Of a stretch of 64,000 bases of DNA, positions 32,934 through 43,090 are shown piece after piece; within the stretch, counting starts at the first letter, position 1; every line of letters begins with the position of its first letter. The notes under the pieces were generated by a model, which worked only from the letters and a program-made list of their open reading frames with translations, made no database searches and was not told the origin of the DNA. This stretch comes from Vigna angularis (lineage: Eukaryota > Streptophyta > Magnoliopsida > Fabales > Fabaceae). A program made the position numbers and the translations under genes. The DNA lies in assembly GCF_016808095.1 (NCBI RefSeq), contig NC_068970.1, positions 24,534,501-24,598,500 of the forward strand. The letters are read 5' to 3'.

Positions 32934-35155
32934 CTAATTGGCCCTATCGGCCTCCAGTTCAGCTCGCCCGGCTTCAGCGGCCTCCACAACTCCGGAAGGC
33001 ACCTCGGTTGCTGGATCTTCGACGCCTACGGTATTCAAATCCACCAGGACGCCATCAAAAACATCCTTCTCGATGTCGAAACCCAGGGCATACGGCTCTT
33101 GAATACCGGCCAGAAGAGACGCTTGCCGGAGGGCCTTGTTGAAACCCTCCTCGTGCTCAAAGACAATGGTTGCTTCGAGCTCGGCAACCTTATCGTTGGC
33201 TTTCGCCAGATCGGCGGACAGAAGCTGGTTCGTCTTTCGGAGTTCGGCCTCAGAACTCTGGAGGTGGGAAACTTTGGCCTTCAGCTGGTCGCACTCCCTC
33301 ATGAGCCGTTCGCCATCACCCCGGGCGACCGCCAAACGATCATTGGCTTCGGCGGCCTCCTTCTTCGACTTTTCGAGCTCGGCCTCCAGTTGCTCGATCC
33401 TCTTATCATACTCGTCTTGATTCAGGATCATTTGTTCCATTGCTGATTGAAGGGAGGTCGAGTTCTTCTTCTCTGCCAACAACTCGGAGCGCACTTCTTC
33501 CATCCCGGGGCGGTCGGCGAACTCCTTAAGATACCAGGCAAGGGAGGCCGCCCGAGTGGACATCTCCAGCATAGCATTTGTAAGCTCCACCTCAGAGAGA
33601 GGTTCGATAAGAGCCCGTTGAGAGGAGCTCATGTGAAATTTTGTCCGGTCGCTCATGCTGAATGCCGGACTAAATATCCCCCCCGGAAGGGGAATCGCGG
33701 GAGTCCGCTCCCTGTCTTTCTCTTTCTCCTTGCCCTTACGGGCCCTCTTCGACGCCGACCGCGACGAGGAACCTTATTTGTCCTTACGGCCTTCGACCGC
33801 AGGATCTTTCCGTTTGCGCACCAAAGGAGCGCCGGATGTAGTAGCTGCCTCAGAAGAAGGATCCACCTGGACGGCTCCAAAGTCAGGAAGGGGATCCAGA
33901 CCGGACGTCTTGCCTCTAGCTGTTGGCTCCCCGGCTTGCATTGGAGGAAGACGGCCGCCCGATGACCGCAAGGGCGGAGGGCGGGGCGCGACCTTTGGCC
34001 GAGCGGAAGAAGAGCTGGCTCCACCTCGCTTGCGGGAAGCCATGTAATTGGATTGACGGGGAGCACGTGTCGTCATGAGTTCTGAAAAAAATAAACCAAT
34101 TCAGAAACGTTAAAATCAGTGTACTATATACAAACAAAATCGACATAAAAATACCATACCGAACGCCTTTTGTCCACAATCCTCAAGACTAAGGCATTCA
34201 ACCAAACCACGGGCGGAAATCCGGCGGGGGAGGGCGTTGATGGTGCGCACAGCTTCCAAGTCGGACGGACTCATCGCTCCCACAGGGAACGCCTTTATTT
34301 TCCGAGGCTCCCTTGTCCAGTAAAAAGGGAACAGCGGGCGCCCCTCGCCATCATGAAATTCATGGCGTCCGGCGGTGTCTATGATTATTTTGAAATAGTG
34401 GTGTTTGAAGTTCTTGAAAGAATCCGAGAAGGGACGGAATAGTGCTCTCTCCCGTACAGAAGTGAAGGACACCCAACCGCCGCGGGGAGGCGGACGGACT
34501 TCAAAGTAATGAAAGAAGACAGGAATCGTGGGAGTGATGCCCATGGCCAAGCACATAGCCAGGAATGCTTGCACGGCCGCCCAAGAGTTAGGATGCAATT
34601 GTGCAGGAGCCACGTTCGCTTCACGGAGGACGGCCATTTGGAACTTGGTGAAGGGCACCCGGATAAAAAGATGAGTAAAGAAGTTCACATACATATAGAA
34701 GAAATCGTCCGGGCTCGACCTCCTCTCGTAGAAGACTCTTTCGTTTCTCAGGCTAACCCCTGCCCGGATTAACCTTGAGTCCTCTGGGTCTCGGACAATA
34801 TGTGTACGATTGACCCTCCACGCCAGATCTTTGAGGGAGCCATACGCGGAAGCATACAGGCTGGGGACGTAAGGAACCCACTCAAAAACCACTGACCCAT
34901 AGCCGTCCGGCTCAAAGGGAGAACCCTCTAACCGGACGCCGCCTTGGAGCAAGAATAAAGGCACGCCGTGGAATATCCGATCGCCGGCCGCGCTCGACGC
35001 CTCCAGACCCGGCCCCGAGAACTCGACTGCTTCGTCCAAGAAGCGAGAAGACACCGAACTTGGAGAATCGCCGCCGCTCCTTGCAGACCCCCCCCCCCCC
35101 CCCGGACTCCGCCCGACGACTCAGAACCAGAAGACTCAGTATGGACAACGGCCAT
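32934..35155 (-). pseudogene. Antisense gene (aORF) of the Tat element, with one intron
   Basis: Minus-strand gene between pol and the 3' LTR. Exon 1 runs 35155-34160. The intron 34159-34082 (78 bp) has GT...AG ends and a T-rich 3' end. Exon 2 runs 34081-32934 in matching phase. Exon 1 has LHPNSWAAVQAFLAMCLAMG and GGWVSFTSVRERALF, resembling the 'putative gypsy-type transposon' domain found in antisense ORFs of Tat elements. Exon 2 has a basic Ser/Pro-rich linker and a coiled-coil segment (about 33480-33130). Two defects: a 16-C run (35088-35103) leaves the start ATG (35155) out of frame with the rest, and TAA at 33776-33774 splits exon 2. Without the run a frame is open from MSSRF (35054). 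Function in the element is unknown. Confidence 0.82.
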
Positions 35156-35230
35156 TTATTACCTGAGGGAAAAAGAATTTCAAATCTTGAATGAAAAGGA
35201 GAAAAGTGAAAATGACACCGTTCCATCCGC

Positions 35231-35238
35231 TATTTATA
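35231..35238 (-). promoter_or_regulatory. TATA box for the antisense gene
   Basis: TATAAATA on the minus strand about 76 bp upstream of the ATG at 35155, so a short 5' UTR would result. It lies in the internal region between aORF and 3' LTR, which makes an independent promoter plausible. Confidence 0.6.
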
Positions 35239-35454
35239 GCAAAATCTCGGTGACCGTTGAAAGCATCCGTGCCGTCCACACACAACGCAATCAACGCCCC
35301 AGATTTGAAGACGTTTCACCTTCCGCCAGTGAGAATGCACCACGTGTGTTCCCGCCAAAAGTCCAAACTCAAAAGGCCCATCAGATCCGGCCAACCTACA
35401 AACCACTAGCCCAGACCGCGCAACACTCAAAGTCCTACGCACACTACGTGCACT

Positions 35455-35471
35455 AGGGCTTGGGGGGCTTG
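35455..35471 (+). promoter_or_regulatory. Polypurine tract of the Tat element
   Basis: AGGGCTTGGGGGGCTTG immediately precedes the 3' LTR TG. G-rich tracts of this form prime plus-strand synthesis in Tat elements. Confidence 0.75.
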
Positions 35472-36124
35472 TGTACCAACAGGGACCGGACGTCGTACGG
35501 AAGGACATCCAAGTCATTGGATTGTCAAATGGACCGGCCGCCCATTTCAGCGTACAAGACCCAAGGGCCGGACGCCGTACGGAAGAACATTCGTGCCAAC
35601 GGATTACCCACTGACCGACCGCCCACTATAACATAGACCCAGGAGAGTACACTTCTATCCACTTATAGGGCGGCCGCCCTTATGCCCCGTGACCATACTC
35701 TTGTGAAAAGCTACGTAAGGCAGGGCGGACGCCCGCACGCCCATACCCAGAACTCACCCGGAGCCAGCCACCCGACCGTCCGGATAGGCCGGTCATGTAA
35801 CTAATCATCCTAGTTTAAGGTAAGTAGGGTTTAAAAGCTATTTGGGCTGAATTGGGCCGTGATTAACGTTCCACTAATCCCAAGCCCATAGCGAAAACTA
35901 TAAATACAGATCCAGGGTGAGTGGTAGATAGGTTGCATTTACTGCACATTTATTACTGTTTGAGAAAAACGCCTTAGCTCTCAACTGACTTTGGCATCGG
36001 AGAATCTTTTGTAGGTCTCCCACCGGCGGATTGAGGAGTGAGCACAGAGGATCCGACGTACGGATGACGAGAAGAGAGTGACGTGGAAACGTGGGACCAG
36101 CACTCCCCCCCCACACCCGAAACA
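35472..36124 (+). repeat. 3' LTR of the Tat element
   Basis: 653 bp, same length as the 5' LTR, with about 16 differences. It is followed directly by TSD GTTGT (36125-36129). Its TATAAATA is at 35899-35906. Confidence 0.95.
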
Positions 36125-36129
36125 GTTGT

Positions 36130-36569
36130 TTTTAAGCAATGCACACACATGCCTCAACAGAAAATGCTATTGGTTATTTAAAATATTTGGTCGCAAAACG
36201 TATGATAATAAATTACTCAAAATGTAATGATTTCCCTTTCTATGTTTTTTTTTTGCAAAATGAAAATGATGATAAAACAATCTAAGAAATAGTTTTTTTA
36301 TTTTCCTCTTATCGCATTCGTTTGTTTTTTTCAAGAAATTGAATTTGAAGAAAACTATCAACTGGGCCCAATGGGCTTAAAAAAAAAGTTCTTGTTACAA
36401 TGAAATGAAAATTAAGTTTGTCATTTTCATTTTTCCTTGTGTTTTGAAATTTTAATTTTTTTTTCAAAAAACAATTCTTTCTTAAATAACATGATGTCAA
36501 CCTGACTTGTTCAAAAATATTTTTATTTTTATTTTTAAGACTCAAAAAAAGAATGATAATTTTTTTTTT
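36130..36569 (-). other. Ogre-like 5' non-coding sequence
   Basis: AT-rich sequence belonging to the Ogre-like element between the Tat and MITE insertions. No ORF, PBS or LTR promoter recognised. Confidence 0.4.
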
Positions 36570-37019
36570 GGTTTAATTGCTTCCTTTGTCCCCAGTTTGG
36601 TTGAATTGTGTCAAATTCATCCTCATTTTTAAAAAAGTTTCATTATCGTCCTCACGTGGTATAAAAGTGTCAATTGAATCCAAACATAGAAAAAATTTGT
36701 GTCAAAGTAGTCATTTTCCCTATATCTCTGTGTCTTCCTTTCATATGTCACTTCTCTGGAGCTATGAAAAGCCTTAAATTGGATAAGGTAAAATGAATAT
36801 CTGTACTTGATTGTATGAAAGGAAGACACAGAGATATAGGAAAAATGACTACTTTGACACAAATTTTTTCTATGTTTGGATTCAATTGACACTTTTACAC
36901 CACGTGAGGACGACAATGAAACTTTTACACCACGTGAGGACGACAATGAAACTTTTTTAAAAATGAGGATGAATTTGACACAATTCAACCAAACTGAGGA
37001 CAAAGGAAGCAATTAAACC
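36570..37019. mobile_element. Inverted-repeat MITE, 450 bp
   Basis: Left arm (36570 to about 36745) begins GGTTTAATTGCTTCCTTTGT; the right arm (about 36814-37019) is its reverse complement. Both ends abut T runs (36561-36569; 37020-37030), compatible with a 9-bp all-T TSD but not decisive. The right arm carries a tandem duplication of about 30 bp (ACACCACGTGAGGACGACA phrase twice, near 36897-36945) that the left arm lacks. No coding sequence. Confidence 0.85.
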
Positions 37020-37894
37020 TTTTTTTTTTTATGAAGAAACATATCTTCCCATTAAATTATGATCGCCTTATTTTCGAAAATCTTAACTTAGATAAGTTGC
37101 CCCTGTTTTTTTTCATTTTCAATTTTTTATTTTTTTGCTAAAAAGATTTATTGCGATCACTTTGAGATAGTGCCCCTTATAAATTGATTTTTTTTATGGA
37201 TAAAATGGATGATAGAAAATGATGAAGAAGAAAACTATTTTCACGATTTCATGTTAATAAATGCTTCAAAAAAATGAAAGTTTTATTAATTCATTTGACT
37301 AAAAAGTGTTTATTTTTCCTTATTAATTTATTCACTAAAGCATGATATTTTTGTTCTTGTTTTTTTTTTAAATGACACATTTATTGTTATGTATAAAGAA
37401 AATGAAGGAAAAAAGATGAAAATGCTGCTAACGCATATGATGTATTAAGATGTCTATGCCAAAAAATAATTAAAAGACAACATGTTTTTATTGTGCTTTT
37501 AATGTAGGTCCAATGTCTTAAGGTCTAAGCATTGTGTATGCAATCTCACAAGGAAAGCTTCCTAAAACAAAATAGGGAAAGAAATGGTCATGATTGCCAG
37601 AAAACAAATTAAATAATATTCAAATCATTGATTATCATTATTGTCAGAAAATCATATTTTCCTCTTTAAAAGCAACTGATGCAACAAATTATATTAATAT
37701 ACTATTTTAATTATTGTTTACAATTATTAACATAATATTAATTCAAATTATTGCCATATTAGACTAACATTTCAAAAAATATTGTGTTTGGTATTAAAGT
37801 TATTATTTTATCCCTTTTTACCCACCATTAATTATTATTCTCTCTTTTTTTTTTTAAATATTTACTTACCCGGACGAAATTAGGTGTTGACATC
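37020..37894 (-). repeat. 5' terminal region of the Ogre-like element
   Basis: Minus-strand start TGTCAACACCTAATTTCGTC at 37894 marks the 5' LTR terminus, adjacent to TSD TCAAT. The rest is AT-rich with two 'GGGGCA' phrases (about 37107 and 37176 on the minus strand). No match to the opposite LTR portion was found by eye. Confidence 0.5.
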
Positions 37895-39313
37895 AATTAT
37901 ATCCTAAGATTAAAATTTTTTACTTTTACTATTTTAATTTATTTCAAACCTTGTTCTCCTACTTTACTCCCTGCACCCAATCTTTCTATCTCTCATTTCC
38001 GTTTAACAATTTGTCTTCCGTTTTACTCTGCAATCCCATTTGTCTTCTCCGTTTCACTTCTCCTCCTCCATTTCTTTCTTCTTCATTTTCCTTACATTAT
38101 TAAAATACATTAAAAATATATTCAAAAATAATAAATCAAAACATTTAAATTAAATTATTAAAATATTTCCAAAATAAAGAATAAACTAATAAAACAAACC
38201 CTAAAATAAAAAACGTAATCTTTAAACAGAGGTGACATCCGTTGAAGGATGTTGACATCCGTTGAAGGATGTCACCTCCGTTTAAAGGTTACGTTTTTTA
38301 TTTTAGCATTTTATTTGAAGGTTTATTCGAATACTGAGGAAGCAACACACGCACTGCACCACTCAACACACTGCATCACGAGAGCGACACTGCACCACGA
38401 GAGGGAGACTGCTTGATAATTCTTTCCACCACCACCAACCTTTACAACTTGTAGTATCTCACAGTGACGAAAGAAAGAGAGGAAGAAATATAATGTTAAA
38501 ATGAAAGAAAAGTATTTTACTCATGTACGGGGGACTAGAATAAGTTATTAGTGGAATAGGTTGTGAATGGGTAAAATTAAAAAATAATAACCTTAAAAAT
38601 AAAATTTTACTTAGGGACAAAATAGTAAATGGAAGCTGGAAGGAGAAAGGTGTGGTGGTGGAGGGAGCAACACCCCTATAATAATCCAAATTTCTTCTGC
38701 CAAAAATTAAACAAATAATTAATTTGGCCCAAAATACAAACAATAAAAAGATAACGTAAAAAAACAGAAATTCAAATAAAACTCATGTTGAAAGGCAAAG
38801 GCAAAGGAATAGAAAACTCCAATAATTTAAGTGACTACTAATTAAATTCTTTCAATTTATTTTATACTTTGCAAAAAAAAATTGTCATAAGAATTATCTT
38901 ATATCATTAGCAAAGCAAATAAAAAAAAGTATTTGTACAAGTCAAATTAAGACTAGAAATCATCAAATTCATATTAGAGATCTTTGAATTACATCTTATC
39001 ATTTACTATAAAAATGTATTTATAGAAAATAATTATATTTATCATCCATGAAACTCATATTGCAATGAATATAAATAATTTTTATTAATTTTATAAATAA
39101 TTTTTTGTTATAAATAATTATTTTAGTTTATCAAAAATAGTAAGTTTTAGAAATAATTAAATAAATAATAACATTTAATTTACAAAATATTACCAACAGA
39201 ATGAAATTAATAAGATAATTATTTTAATTAAAATATATATTTAATAAAATAATGACGTTTAAGCTAATTTTAATTTATGAAAAATAATTATTTTTATTTC
39301 TCTATTTTATAGA

Positions 39314-39318
<5 letters not shown>

Positions 39319-39346
<28 letters not shown>
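39319..39346. repeat. (AT)n microsatellite
   Basis: About 14 uninterrupted AT dinucleotides. Confidence 0.95.
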
Positions 39347-39351
<5 letters not shown>

Positions 39352-39739
39352 TATTCACATTAGTCAAAGAAAAGACGAGGTTGTATGAATAGTTTAAAAA
39401 TAAGTAAAAATGAAAGAATAAACTGAAAATTATTAATGAAAAAGTGATAGATATTAAATGAATTGTTTATAATTAATTAACATATTTCTGTACTTGCCTG
39501 GCTGTTTATAAGATTAAAATGTAAATTTTCAATATTAATTTTTTATATCAGCAAGTTTAATTTACATAAAACCTCATTTTTTATCTTTCTAATGCTATTT
39601 TTTGACCAATTTGATTCATAAATATTTAATATATATAATATAATATATATGAGAGATAGAAGAGAGAGAAGAGAGAGAGCAAAATTACAATAAATTATGT
39701 ATATATAAATTATATTGTTTCTAAAATTTAATTAAAGTT

Positions 39740-39908
39740 TTGCAGTGGGGCTAAACCCACTTTAACCCTGACCCTAACCCACTTGAGAGGGGTTTTGGGA
39801 GTTGGGGCTTTTTTCTGGCCCCTTACTTGAGGGGCTTCTTAAAATATGGCTTTTTCAATAATGGGTTGGGGCTGATCCTGTGGCCATAGGTTAAATTGAC
39901 ACCTCTAG
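39740..39908. mobile_element. Possible hAT-like element fragment
   Basis: GGGGCT/AACCC-rich sequence ends in AATTGACACCTCTA, which inverted reads TAGAGGTGTCAATT, a form often seen at hAT termini in plants. A matching left end and TSD were not found. Confidence 0.35.
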
Positions 39909-40279
39909 TTTTGACATCTAACCTACATTCATGGATAAAATTGATATGAATTTTCAATTTCACTACACAAGCTGCAAAAATAACTACATGGATTACAACT
40001 TCAAATAATGAATGCTCCATAACAATTTGGCAACCATTTCTCCCTTGGACAAATAACAGCTTCAACTTTTTATCATGTTACACACGACATAAACGTAATA
40101 ATAAAACCTTCTTAAAACATATTAGGCATGGACGTAATAACAAAATCCATATATAAGCAAATAAATCTTGAGAAGCAATACCAGGAAAGCTCAAGAATTG
40201 AAAAATATTTTTTACTAAAAACACCTACCATAAAAGTAATGAAACATAATGAAACATATAAACAGATAAATGAAAGTTA

Positions 40280-40371
40280 GGTTTCGTATTAGAAAGTGGT
40301 TTTAAGCCTAACTCAACCTACTTATATATTATAAATTGGTTTTATCTCTGATTGATGTAGGACTTTCAACA
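40280..40371 (-). repeat. Fragment of a legume LTR
   Basis: On the minus strand it starts TGTTGAAAGTCCTACATCA and continues AGATAAAACCAATTTATAA and GGTTGAGTTAGGCTTAAA. This matches, from memory, the start of a common legume copia-type LTR with a 'GTCCCACATC' opening. Only about 90 bp is recognisable. Confidence 0.45.
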
Positions 40372-43090
40372 TTTCGTCTCCATAATGAGATGAAGTAATG
40401 AATGGGAAAAAATTCAAGTATTATGAGTCTATTTGATGAAATAAATCTTCAACGCACCTAGATCTTAAAGTTTATGTTCCTTGTCTCTTAAATCCTTTTG
40501 TAAAGAATCTACCTTCTTCAGAACCTCTGCACCATCATCATCATTTTCCATATACATCAACACATTTTATGAGCCCTTTAATCGCTGAATCTCCAACTCC
40601 AGTTCTTGTTTCATATCAAGTTGCTTTTTTATTATACTAATGGCCCGAATTGAGATTTAAATAAAAAATAAGAAAAGGTAATAAAAATAAAGAAAGGAAA
40701 GTGAATGCGGAAGTAGAAAAGGTAAACGTGGACAGTGAAGGGTTCTGAATCAAGAATAAACAACTTGAGTTTTAAGTAGATCTCAGCATTAATTAAGTTT
40801 AGCAATTTAATCCTTGAAACCATCTATAGCATTTTTTCCTTAAATGCGTAAATTTATTTTAAACTGAAATCTAGCATGACATCATAGCCTTTTGTCAAAA
40901 TTACACTTACATTATTGATCGTGTAAGAGTTATTTTTCCGTCGTAAAATTAGTATCAAAATAGCCTATGATTCATGGCTACTCCAAGAGGGAATTTTCCT
41001 ATCACTGATCCACTTCTTAATGAAAAACATATGACAACTAAAACAATTACATCAGAGCCTAACTAATGCATATTCAGTTCTTCTTGACAAGTGTCAAATG
41101 TAATTCTTAATATTTAAGGCACTTTTTTCTTTAGTTTGCTTTTTAATACAAGTGAAAACTCCTAGCTAGCATTACGTTTACTATGATATTTCTTTTTATG
41201 AAGAGTTAACAAGTTGATTAAGAAAGTTTTGCTATTTTTCTAGATGCACATGAGAGAATATGTAAGATTGTGAAATTCTGACACAAATTTGAACCATTCT
41301 AACTAAAACATGAAGACAAAAAAAGTGAAAGAAGTAAAAAATGCCATGAATGCTTTTTTTTTTTTACCTATTGCATTTGGAGTTCATTTTCTTTTTACTT
41401 AGTACATTTACAGTTCTAATTAATCTCATCCAGTGATCTTGTGATACCCTATGAATGTCTATAAACATTTACAAACGGTAAGAATTTAAGAGGTTTTCCT
41501 ATTATACCGGTCCCACACCATCTGGAAAAGATTATTTCAGGAAAAAAAAATATCAATTGTCTATAAAGAAAACAACAATGAATAAAATCGTTATGGAAAT
41601 ATATAAAGTTAATATTATTGATTATAGTTTTATGCTTGGGAATTGTACAAAGTAAATTCAATTTAACCCATGGATTTGTAAAAAAAAATACAAATTAATA
41701 TTGGCATGTTATTGTGGATAACTCAAAAACTGATATATATTGCTAAATTTGCGGTAAAAGAATTTGAAACTTATTTATTTATAAAAGTGTTTCAAATTAT
41801 TTTTTTAAAATTGAATTTTTGTAAACTAAGGGGTGTCTGCTTAAATCCAGTGAGTTAAAATGATGATACAATTTAAATTACACAGTATATTAATTGCTTC
41901 AAGCTCACTTTTGAGTTTTGAGGAGTGTTATTCACCTCAGTGGCTTGTACGAGGGAACTTATCTTTCGTGAGAGTTACATAACACCCGATGAAGATCATA
42001 ATTGAGGGTCACAAATTTCAAGAAATAAAAAAAAATAGAGGATATGGAAAATTGTAATTGAGACATCAGTGTGAATTAATTATGAAAGAAAATATTGCCC
42101 AGAAAATAATTCTTCAACAAATGACAAAAGAGGAAACTTCATCCATGTGATTTATCAATGCCATAGTTTCCCGGAATTTGCAGACCAGTTGGACAAATAT
42201 TCAAATAGGTTTCAATACAATTTTTTTAATTTTGAATACTTAATATTTTTTTTCTTTAAATGGAATAATGAATAACAAATTTTTTAATTAAATTTAACAA
42301 AATACTTGCATTTTGTCTCTTTTATATATTAACTTAAATATTTTTAAAATAGTTTTATATTATTTATTGTTTTGAAATTATTTTTATCATAATAATAATA
42401 ACAATAATAATAATTTGTTCATATATAATTATTATTCTATTATATAAAGAAGAAACTTAATTCATTTTTTTCCTTCATCATTTTAAATTATTACACTATA
42501 TCTGTTTCAATTTAACCAACCAACGTAGAACCTATATTAAGATAATACTAAAACCTTAAAGAATTTGTTTTCATACTCGAAACCAAAACATGGTTGATCT
42601 AAACCAAGAAACAAAGATGTTTAGCTTGAGCACTTTCCGTTGCAAGGTGACTTTTTGCGATGATTTTAGGTTCTGTCAGTGGCACTGTCACGTACTTATA
42701 CGTTCCCTGAAGGTTAGAACTCTATATCAGCTTCAAATGTTTTGCTTGTATCTGCATTTTGTTGTAACAGTTTTATGCACAAAGGTGCAATGCGTAAACC
42801 TAGTTTATCTAAGAGGTTTTACAAGATCAGTGTGGAACATCATAGTTTGGCATGGCAGTTGAGTTGGGAGTCTTGGAACATTGGTTTCGGTTGGTGACAC
42901 TGACAGTTACCACTTTCTTCATCTTAAGTTTCCTCCTTTGGCATCGCTTAAGGTCTAAACTTCATCATCTGACCCCAACATGCACATCCTGTCTAAACTT
43001 CCCAACCCCAACCTTAGTTTCTCATTATGCAAATGTTACATGACACACCACACCTCAAACAAACACCCCAATTCTATTTAGTTTCCTACA

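Larger units (their letters stand above)
26144..36124 (+). mobile_element. Tat-type Ty3/gypsy LTR retrotransposon, nearly complete, 9981 bp
   Basis: Two 653-bp LTRs (TGTACCA...GAAACA) flank primer-binding site, gag, pol with an extra archaeal-type RNase H domain, a tandem-repeat region, an antisense gene and a polypurine tract. The TSD is GTTGT (26139-26143, 36125-36129). The additional RNase H and the antisense ORF are marks of the Tat lineage. LTRs differ at about 16 of 653 positions by eye, nearly all transitions, indicating an insertion of moderate youth. Coding parts carry two in-frame stops and one frameshift in gag-pol, so this copy is probably dead although its domains are well preserved. 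GC content and codon use are far higher than in the host DNA around it. Confidence 0.93.
11552..37894 (-). mobile_element. Ogre/Tat-like LTR retrotransposon, degenerate, carrying three nested insertions
   Basis: Read on the minus strand the element begins TGTCAACACC (37894) and ends GGTTGCGACA (11552), giving TG...CA ends, and is flanked by the 5-bp TSD TCAAT (11547-11551 and 37895-37899). Minus-strand order is: terminal region, gag with zinc knuckles (25676-23889), a scrap of reverse transcriptase, a scrap of integrase, tandem repeats, then a promoter-bearing LTR portion ending at 11552. Gag and integrase scraps resemble Ogre-type elements of legumes. Protease, most of RT, RNase H and the integrase core are gone. 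I could not find a second copy of the TATA/R/U5 part near the 5' end, so the 5' LTR seems deleted internally. It cannot be autonomous. Confidence 0.78.
11485..38675. mobile_element. Outer Mutator-like element split by a nested retrotransposon
   Basis: The left terminus GGGTGTTGCTC followed by CT-rich CCACCACACC sequence (11485-11551) matches, inverted, the right terminus ending at 38675. A perfect 9-bp TSD CTATAATAA lies at 11476-11484 and 38676-38684. After removing the Ogre-like insertion (11552-37894 plus one TSD copy) only about 0.84 kb remains, with no coding capacity. Its interior (about 38185-38315) is a long near-perfect hairpin containing two copies of GACATCC-GTTGAA-GGATGT. A second insertion of the same family is at 49468-50487. 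This is the oldest visible layer of the nest. Confidence 0.87.
38676..43090. other. AT-rich intergenic DNA upstream of the PERK gene
   Basis: No gene recognised. It contains a TA microsatellite, a GA-rich tract at 39646-39681, a hAT-like terminal fragment at about 39740-39908 and a short LTR-like fragment near 40280-40371. The last few hundred bases should include the promoter and 5' UTR of the kinase gene. Confidence 0.5.

Noticed and set aside
33099..34047. Several plus-strand ORFs of 90-170 codons over the antisense gene
   Set aside because: They overlap the minus-strand aORF, which has domain similarity, intron and TATA box; the plus-strand frames show no family features.
39739..39790. 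TTTAACCCTGACCCTAACCC resembling telomere repeat
   Set aside because: Plant telomere is TTTAGGG in long arrays; this is a single irregular stretch in hAT-like sequence.
42590..42862. 90-codon ORF upstream of the PERK gene as a separate gene
   Set aside because: No family resemblance and no supporting signals; more likely promoter or 5' UTR sequence.
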